A stretch of 15,835 bases of DNA, taken from assembly GCA_012963775.1 (NCBI GenBank), contig DTVC01000058.1, positions 1 through 15,835 on the forward strand, in the 5' to 3' direction. Below, piece by piece: positions 8,242 through 13,607 of the stretch (the stretch's first letter is position 1; every line of letters starts with the position of its first letter). The position numbers and the translations under genes were made by a program. The notes under the pieces were generated by a model that saw nothing but the letters and a program-made list of their open reading frames with translations, was not told where the DNA came from and ran no database searches. Source of the stretch: Candidatus Pelagibacter sp. Lineage in GTDB: Bacteria > Pseudomonadota > Alphaproteobacteria > Pelagibacterales > Pelagibacteraceae.

Positions 8242-8326
8242 AATTTATTCTTTTAAAAAAAAGAGGGTATACTATTATAAAAATTTAAATACAACACAAA
8301 AAACACTAAGTTTAATAAGGTTTTCT
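8242..8326. promoter_or_regulatory. Divergent promoter region between rpsF and fabD
   Basis: The largest intergenic gap (85 bp), serving two divergent operons. On the plus strand TATACT at 8268-8273 is a good -10 for fabD; the -35 about 17 bp upstream is poor. On the minus strand a perfect TATAAT (8274-8279 read leftward) is a good -10 for rpsF. Its possible -35 elements are TTTTTG (17-bp spacer) or TTGTGT (14-bp spacer), both imperfect. The two -10 boxes lie back to back, so the polymerases would compete for the site. Assigned from consensus matches only. Confidence 0.4.
8317..8320 (+). promoter_or_regulatory. Shine-Dalgarno sequence deciding the fabD start
   Basis: AAGG, 6 bases before the ATG at 8327, in an otherwise AT-rich leader. 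It supports this start over the upstream in-frame ATG at 8222, which overlaps rpsF and would add 35 residues with no family match. Confidence 0.6.
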
Positions 8327-9259
8327 ATGTTTTCAGTTATATTTCCTGGTCAGGGATCTCAATCAGTAGGAATGGCCAAAAATTTATATAACAACTATAG
8401 ATTTATAAAAGAATTATTTGATAAAGCAGATGAAATATTGGGTTTTTCTTTAAGCAAGATAATTTTAGAAGGTCCAAAGGAGGAATTAGATCAAACTGAA
8501 AATACTCAACCAGCAATATTTCTAGTTAGTTATTCAATATTTGAAATGATAAAACGAGAGACAGAATTAGATTTGGGAAAAGCAAAGTATTTTGCCGGTC
8601 ATTCTTTAGGAGAATATACTGCTTTAACAGCTAGTGGATCTCTAGATTTTGATCAGGCAATAAGACTTTTAAAAATTCGAGGAAATGCAATGCAATCAGC
8701 TGTACCGAAAGGCGAAGGAGGAATGTTAGCAGTACTTGGTACAGAAATAAAAAATATTTATGATTTATTACAAGAGAATGAAAAAAAATATGAATGCTTT
8801 ATAGCCAATGACAATTCCAATGGTCAAGTAGTGTTGAGTGGTAGAAATAAAGATTTGGGTTTATTAGTAGAGGATTTGAAAAAGAAATCTATTAAAAATA
8901 TTAAGCTACCTGTCAGCTCCCCATTTCATTGCAAATTAATGAGCTCAGCAACCGAAATTATGAGAAAAGAAATTTCAAATACAGAATTTAAAAATCCAAA
9001 TAATGTAATTATTTCAAATGTAACAGGCAAAGAAACAAATAATTCAAATCGAATAAAAGATTTATTGATTGAACAGATTGAAAGCCCAGTTAGATGGAGA
9101 GAAAGTATTATTTATATGATAAATAAAGAAGTAAGAAAATTTATTGAAATTGGTCCAGGGAAAGTATTATCCGGCTTAATTAAAAGAATTGACAAAAGCG
9201 TTAACTTAATATCTGTGAATGAAATAGAAGATTTAAAAAATATAAATTTGAATGATTGA
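8327..9259 (+). CDS. fabD: Malonyl-CoA:ACP transacylase
   Basis: 310 residues from the ATG at 8327. FabD moves malonyl from CoA to acyl carrier protein, supplying extender units for type II fatty acid synthesis. The N-terminus FSVIFPGQGSQSVGM is classic. The nucleophile is S93 in GHSLGEY, the catalytic histidine H201 in PVSSPFHCKLM, and QTENTQPA at 56-63 belongs to the conserved active-site entrance. The start was chosen because the family begins at this point and a Shine-Dalgarno lies 6 bp upstream; the longer open frame from 8222 runs back into rpsF. The end overlaps fabG by 8 bp, and acpP follows fabG, so enzyme, next enzyme and carrier are made together. Confidence 0.97.
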   Translation: MFSVIFPGQGSQSVGMAKNLYNNYRFIKELFDKADEILGFSLSKIILEGPKEELDQTENTQPAIFLVSYSIFEMIKRETELDLGKAKYFAGHSLGEYTALTASGSLDFDQAIRLLKIRGNAMQSAVPKGEGGMLAVLGTEIKNIYDLLQENEKKYECFIANDNSNGQVVLSGRNKDLGLLVEDLKKKSIKNIKLPVSSPFHCKLMSSATEIMRKEISNTEFKNPNNVIISNVTGKETNNSNRIKDLLIEQIESPVRWRESIIYMINKEVRKFIEIGPGKVLSGLIKRIDKSVNLISVNEIEDLKNINLND

Positions 9260-9986
9260 TTTTAAAAATAAAAAAATTTTAATTACTGGAGCAACGGGTG
9301 GTATAGGACAATCATTAGTAAAAAAATTTGTTTCCTTACAAGGAAATGTATTAGCAACAGGTACAAAAAGTGAAAAATTAGACTTATTAAAAAAAAATTT
9401 TCCAAATATAAGTATTTTAAGATTTGATATTTCTGAACATTCTAAAATAGATGAATTTATTGAAAATGTTTCATCACAACTGGTTGGTTTAGATATTTTG
9501 GTTAATAATGCTGGAATAAATATGGACAATCTTTCATTACGCATGAAAGATGAAGAGTGGAAAAAAGTAATTGATGTTAATTTAGGATCAACATTTTTGT
9601 TATGTAAATATGCAATTAAAAAAATGTTAAAAAATAAATATGGAAGAATTGTAAATATAACTTCTATAGTTGGGCACACGGGAAATCGTGGACAAGCAAA
9701 TTATGCCGCTTCAAAAGCTGGAATTATTGGAATGACAAAATCTTTAGCCATTGAATATGCAAAAAAAAATATCACTCTCAATTGTTTATCTCCAGGCTTT
9801 ATTCAATCTAATATGACTGATAAAATTGTAGAAAGTATAAAGGCGGTTTTAACATCTAGAATACCTATGTCAAAATTAGGCACTGGAGAAGACGTTGCTA
9901 ATACAGCTGCATTTTTATCATCAGATGCAGCTTCATATATCACAGGAGAAACAATCCATGTTAATGGGGGCATGTATATGGCTTGA
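9252..9986 (+). CDS. fabG: 3-oxoacyl-ACP reductase
   Basis: 244 residues, a classical short-chain dehydrogenase. FabG reduces 3-oxoacyl-ACP with NADPH in each elongation cycle. The cofactor loop TGATGGIG is at 12-19, the NNAG motif at 85-88 and the catalytic tetrad is N110, S138, Y151 and K155 (YAASKAG). The PG motif (181-182) and the C-terminal ITGETIHVNGGMYM match FabG specifically and, with its place between fabD and acpP, separate it from other reductases. The ATG lies inside the fabD end (8-bp overlap), so it is probably translated by coupling; no Shine-Dalgarno sequence is visible. Confidence 0.97.
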   Translation: MIDFKNKKILITGATGGIGQSLVKKFVSLQGNVLATGTKSEKLDLLKKNFPNISILRFDISEHSKIDEFIENVSSQLVGLDILVNNAGINMDNLSLRMKDEEWKKVIDVNLGSTFLLCKYAIKKMLKNKYGRIVNITSIVGHTGNRGQANYAASKAGIIGMTKSLAIEYAKKNITLNCLSPGFIQSNMTDKIVESIKAVLTSRIPMSKLGTGEDVANTAAFLSSDAASYITGETIHVNGGMYMA

Positions 9987-10010
9987 CAAAACCTTTTAAT
10001 AAATTAATAC
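9983..10010 (+). promoter_or_regulatory. Candidate promoter for acpP
   Basis: A perfect TTGACA (9983-9988) overlaps the fabG stop codon. With a 16-bp spacer it is followed by TAATAC (10005-10010), a weak -10 (3 of 6 consensus bases). It lies in the 46-bp fabG-acpP gap. ACP is needed in far larger amounts than FabD or FabG, so an extra internal promoter would make sense. Consensus match only. Confidence 0.4.
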
Positions 10011-10022
10011 GGATAAAACAAA

Positions 10023-10027
10023 AAGGA
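10023..10027 (+). promoter_or_regulatory. Strong Shine-Dalgarno of acpP
   Basis: AAGGA within AAAAGGAAGA, 5 bases before the acpP ATG at 10033. It is the best ribosome binding site in the window and fits high expression of ACP. Confidence 0.7.
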
Positions 10028-10032
10028 AGATT

Positions 10033-10272
10033 ATGTCTGATGAAATTTCAAGTAAAGTTAAAAAAATAGTTGCAGATCACTTAGGTATAGATGAATTAAA
10101 GGTTACTGAAGAAGCTAGTTTTATAGATGATTTAGGAGCTGATAGTTTGGATACAGTCGAACTAGTGATGGCATTTGAAGAAGAATTTGGTTCAGAAATT
10201 TCTGATAGTGAGGCAGAAAAGATATTAACAGTTGGTGATGCAATCAAATTTATAGAGAACAAAGCAAACTAA
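10033..10272 (+). CDS. acpP: Acyl carrier protein
   Basis: 79 residues, very acidic. ACP carries growing acyl chains on a 4'-phosphopantetheine arm. The attachment serine is S38 in the invariant motif [18 protein letters not shown] (35-52), followed by acidic helices II and III ([17 protein letters not shown]). It follows fabD-fabG, which supply malonyl-ACP and the reductase. The next gene is gmk after only 12 bp; fabF, the condensing enzyme usual at this spot, is not here. It probably has its own promoter as well as read-through from fabD. Confidence 0.98.
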   Translation: MSDEISSKVKKIVADHLGIDELKVTEEASFIDDLGADSLDTVELVMAFEEEFGSEISDSEAEKILTVGDAIKFIENKAN

Positions 10273-10284
10273 TAACTCTAACAA

Positions 10285-10914
10285 ATGTCTACAAAAGATG
10301 GAATAATAATTATTCTATCTTCTCCATCCGGAGCAGGAAAAACTACACTAGTTAAAAAGATTTCTTCTTTAAATAATTACGTCATATCAATTTCACATAC
10401 AACCAGAACACCCAGAAGTAATGAGGTTCATGGAAGAGATTATTTTTTTATCACCAAAGAAGAATTTAAAAAATTAATAGATAATAATGAATTATTAGAG
10501 CATGCAGAAGTATTCAAAAACCTTTATGGATCATCTAAAAAATTTATATTCGATAATTTAAAAAAAGGAAAAAATGTAATATTTGATATCGATTGGCAGG
10601 GCACAGAACAAATTAAACAAAAAAAACTTAATTATAAATTGATAACTTTTTTTATCTTACCGCCAAGCAGAAAGGTTTTATTTGATCGTTTGTCAAACAG
10701 AGACATGAAAAATAAATTAATTGTTGAGGAAAGAATGAAACAATTTGATAAAGATCTTTTACATTGGAAAAAATATGATTTTGTGGCAATTAATGACGAC
10801 TTGGAAACTTGTTACTATCAAATTGTTGAAATAATTAAAGCTAAATTAAATCAAACTACAATTAATTATGATCAAAAATTTATAGACGATCATATAAAAA
10901 AATTAATTCAATAA
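10285..10914 (+). CDS. gmk: Guanylate kinase
   Basis: 209 residues, the normal length. Gmk phosphorylates GMP (or dGMP) to GDP with ATP, a needed step for GTP and downstream nucleotides. The P-loop [11 protein letters not shown] is at 12-22. The GMP-binding block [19 protein letters not shown] lies at about 37-55 (key pieces TTRTPR and GRDYFF), then [11 protein letters not shown], and the DIDWQG motif (about 99-104) holds the catalytic acidic region. RLSNRD corresponds to the lid arginines. Its last 12 bp overlap the convergent rsmA gene, so no terminator separates them. It follows acpP by 12 bp with no Shine-Dalgarno and is probably co-transcribed. Confidence 0.97.
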   Translation: MSTKDGIIIILSSPSGAGKTTLVKKISSLNNYVISISHTTRTPRSNEVHGRDYFFITKEEFKKLIDNNELLEHAEVFKNLYGSSKKFIFDNLKKGKNVIFDIDWQGTEQIKQKKLNYKLITFFILPPSRKVLFDRLSNRDMKNKLIVEERMKQFDKDLLHWKKYDFVAINDDLETCYYQIVEIIKAKLNQTTINYDQKFIDDHIKKLIQ

Positions 10915-11694
10915 ATTTTCATATTCTTTACATAACTTAAAATAAACTAATGGAGAAAGATTTTGAGGTCTTAAATTAAGATTTAATTTTAATTTTTTTG
11001 AAATTTCATCTTTATTTTTAAAAAGGATACTTAGGGGTTTCTTAATCATCTTTCTTCTTTGGTTAAAAAAAATATTAGTTATATACTCCAAGTTTTTTGG
11101 ATTTTTAATTTCAAAAAAATTTGTTTTTGGTTCTATGAGCAAAATAGTACTTTTTACTTTAGGTGATGGAAAAAAAGATTTTGGAGATATTTCTTTAATT
11201 TTTTTTATATTCAATCTCCATGAAGATAATATTGAAAGCCTACCATAATTTTTTTGATTAGTGTTAGCTAAGATTCTATCTGCAACTTCTTTTTGAAACA
11301 TTAAAATAAATTTTTTACATATAGAATTTAAATTTTTATGTTTAATCCATTTAGCAAGAATTTGAGTTGAAATATTATAAGGTAAATTTCCGAATATAAT
11401 CATTTTTTTATCCGACAATTCATTTTCTTCCACATTTAATATGTCATCGTTAATTAGCATAATTTTGTTATCGAATTTTTCAAGAAGATGTTTTGCTAGA
11501 TTTTTATCTTTCTCAATAAGAATTAGTTTTTTTGGATTTTTTAATAATATTTGTTCAGTTAGGTTGCCAGTACCTGGACCTACTTCAACCAGAATATTGT
11601 CTTCAATTATTCCTCCTAAATTTATGATTAATTTTATTATATTTTTATCAATAAGAAAATTTTGTCCTAGGCTTTTTTTAGGTCTAATTTTCAT
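10903..11694 (-). CDS. rsmA: 16S rRNA dimethyladenosine transferase (RsmA/KsgA)
   Basis: 263 residues. RsmA adds two methyl groups to each of two adjacent adenines near the 3' end of 16S rRNA (A1518 and A1519 in E. coli), a late 30S assembly check. Seen: SLGQNFLID (8-16), the SAM-binding loop [13 protein letters not shown] (36-48), acidic E61, DD at 83-84 and the catalytic motif GNLPYNIS (102-109). [11 protein letters not shown] in the second half is also typical. The ATG sits inside the pdxA end (11-bp overlap). The pdxA-rsmA order is widely conserved. The 3' end overlaps gmk by 12 bp on the other strand. Confidence 0.97.
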   Translation of the reverse strand: MKIRPKKSLGQNFLIDKNIIKLIINLGGIIEDNILVEVGPGTGNLTEQILLKNPKKLILIEKDKNLAKHLLEKFDNKIMLINDDILNVEENELSDKKMIIFGNLPYNISTQILAKWIKHKNLNSICKKFILMFQKEVADRILANTNQKNYGRLSILSSWRLNIKKIKEISPKSFFPSPKVKSTILLIEPKTNFFEIKNPKNLEYITNIFFNQRRKMIKKPLSILFKNKDEISKKLKLNLNLRPQNLSPLVYFKLCKEYENLLN

Positions 11695-12670
11695 TTAATT
11701 TATTAAAAAAATTAATTGCACAAATAAGTGAAGCTGGATCAGATTTATTTTGTCCAATCATTTCATTATTTGTTCCATGATCTGGTGAAACCCTGATAAA
11801 TGGAAGTCCTAGAGTTAAATTGATTGCATTGAAATTATATAGGGTTTTCATGGGTGTTAGAACTTGATCATGATACATACCAATTGCTACGTCAAATTTT
11901 TTTAAATTTTTTGTTGCAAAAAAAGTATCAGCTGAAAATGGGCCTTTAATAACGATTTTTTTCTTAATCAGTTTTTTTATTGCAGGAATTATAATTTTAT
12001 TTTCTTCACTAATTTTATTTATGCTTTCGCAATGTGGGTTTAGACCTAGCACTGCAATTAATGGTTTTTTATTTAAATGATTTATATAGAATTTGTTTAT
12101 TTCTAAGACACTGTTAATTATTTTTTTTGAATTTAAACTTTTACTTACAGAATTTATAGGCAAATGAGTAGTAATAGGGCACACAGAAAAATTTGAATTG
12201 TAAATTAGCATTGTTCCATTATTTTTCACTTTAGTTTTTAATGACAAATATTCAGTAATACCTAATTGTTTTTTTTTTAAAAAATGTTTTTTTGAAATAG
12301 GTCCATTTATTAGTGCATAAGCATATTTTGTTTTTAATAAATTTAAAGCTATGTCAAAACATTCTTTAATATAATTGTTTGATTTATTAGTAATTTTATC
12401 GAATATTTTTTTAAAATTAAAATTTACATTTATAATGTTTATAGATTTGTTATTAAGTTTTATTTTGTTAAAATTATTTATTGCAAAGTCTTTAATTCTA
12501 AAAGAATAATTAAGTTTTAACATTTGTTTTTTAAACAAAGCTTTGGATCCAATTAATATAATTGGTCTTTTAAATTTTCTAATTATTTTAGATTTATATA
12601 ATTTAAATATAATTTCTGTAAAAGTACTATATGGTTCGCCCAAAACAATGATTAATGGTTTATAATTCAC
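11684..12670 (-). CDS. pdxA: 4-hydroxythreonine-4-phosphate dehydrogenase, divergent
   Basis: 328 residues. PdxA oxidises 4-hydroxythreonine 4-phosphate in the DXP-dependent route to pyridoxal phosphate. Metal-ligand histidines are in place: H169 (TTHLP), H213 (GLNPH) and H267 (MYHDQ). GPISKK (123-128), LGLPFIRVSPDHGT (287-300) and a later NKSDPASL also fit. The N-terminal family motif MGDPAGIGPE reads LGEPYSTFTE (10-19), and the glycines after NPH are lost (CESINKISEE), so activity or specificity may differ. The start is GTG at 12670, overlapping the surA stop by 11 bp; the first strand KPLIIVLGEP follows directly, which rules out a much later start. Context between surA and rsmA matches pdxA in Proteobacteria. 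Confidence 0.88.
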   Translation of the reverse strand: MNYKPLIIVLGEPYSTFTEIIFKLYKSKIIRKFKRPIILIGSKALFKKQMLKLNYSFRIKDFAINNFNKIKLNNKSINIINVNFNFKKIFDKITNKSNNYIKECFDIALNLLKTKYAYALINGPISKKHFLKKKQLGITEYLSLKTKVKNNGTMLIYNSNFSVCPITTHLPINSVSKSLNSKKIINSVLEINKFYINHLNKKPLIAVLGLNPHCESINKISEENKIIIPAIKKLIKKKIVIKGPFSADTFFATKNLKKFDVAIGMYHDQVLTPMKTLYNFNAINLTLGLPFIRVSPDHGTNNEMIGQNKSDPASLICAINFFNKLNEN

Positions 12671-13607
12671 TGATAAATATATTTTGTTTAATTTTTTTGA
12701 AATAAATTAATGATAGTTGATTTAATTGTTTATTTTTTTCAAAAATTATTAATTTTTTTAATTCTTCATCAAAATTAATTTTTTTATTTATTTTTCTTTT
12801 ATCATTAATCCTTAATATCATAAAATTATTACCTACTTGTATAGCTCGAGTTAGTTTACCTGCTTTAATTTTTTCTATTTCTTTAATTATTGACTTTGAT
12901 AATTGCATTTTATTTATCCATCCAATTTCACCACCAAATTTTGAAGATTCTGAAATACTATAAATATTTGATGCATTTTTAAATCCAGCTTCTTCTATAT
13001 TTGCGATAATTAAATTATATTTTTGTTCTGGAGTTTCATTAGCATTTAATTCAAATAAAATTTCACTTAAATGGTATTCATATAATTGATTTGAACTATA
13101 TTCTATTTCAGTTTTAAGATAATCTCTTAATTTTTTTTCATCTATAGACACTTGATCAATAAATCTATCATAAATCAATTGATTCCATAAAGTTTCTATT
13201 TTTAGTTTTTCTTTAATCTCATCAATATCTAAATTAAAATTTAATAAATACTTGTTCAATTCTTCTTGATTACGAAAATTTAATTTTTTACTTAAATCTA
13301 TAATCAAATTTTCCATTATTGATGAAGCTTTTTCTAAATCATAATATTTTATTAATTCCTTTTTTTTTATTTTTTCTTTAATAATTGAATTTTTTGCTAA
13401 TGTTTCTAATTGATTTTTATTTATTTTGCTTAAACTATTATTTAAAGCAATCAAATAGTTTTTTTCTTTAATTATGTCTAAATTAGTTACAATTTCATTT
13501 TCAATTTTTAAAACAATATGAACTTCATTACCTATAACTGCAGTAATAAGATTAAAATAAAAAAATGATAACAAATAAATAAAAGTTATTATTAATTTAT
13601 TTTTCAT
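12660..13607 (-). CDS. surA: SurA-like periplasmic chaperone / peptidyl-prolyl isomerase
   Basis: 315 residues from the ATG at 13607. SurA escorts outer-membrane proteins through the periplasm, and LptD, encoded just upstream, is a known client. A signal peptide is clear (MKNKL, then a hydrophobic core to about residue 22). The helical chaperone part follows (IENEIVTNLDIIKEKNYL is the usual start, about 36-53). One parvulin domain covers about 175-285 (YHLSEILFE, FGGEIGWINK, and ending in IQVGNNFMILRINDKR). E. coli SurA has two parvulin domains; one is common in alphaproteobacteria. The start ATG overlaps the lptD stop as TGATG, preferred over a TTG one codon upstream. The 3' end overlaps pdxA. 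Confidence 0.9.
   Translation of the reverse strand: MKNKLIITFIYLLSFFYFNLITAVIGNEVHIVLKIENEIVTNLDIIKEKNYLIALNNSLSKINKNQLETLAKNSIIKEKIKKKELIKYYDLEKASSIMENLIIDLSKKLNFRNQEELNKYLLNFNLDIDEIKEKLKIETLWNQLIYDRFIDQVSIDEKKLRDYLKTEIEYSSNQLYEYHLSEILFELNANETPEQKYNLIIANIEEAGFKNASNIYSISESSKFGGEIGWINKMQLSKSIIKEIEKIKAGKLTRAIQVGNNFMILRINDKRKINKKINFDEELKKLIIFEKNKQLNQLSLIYFKKIKQNIFISEL

Noticed and set aside
8222..8326. In-frame upstream ATG that would lengthen fabD by 35 residues
   Set aside because: It overlaps rpsF on the other strand, covers the likely promoter, and the added residues match nothing in FabD; the 8327 ATG has a ribosome site.
9233..9679. Minus-strand open frame of 148 codons opposite fabG
   Set aside because: Its coding match is nil and it lies fully antisense to a clear FabG with intact catalytic residues.
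11441..11698. Plus-strand open frame opposite rsmA
   Set aside because: Mirror of the hydrophobic/lysine-rich rsmA coding strand; no start signal or neighbours.
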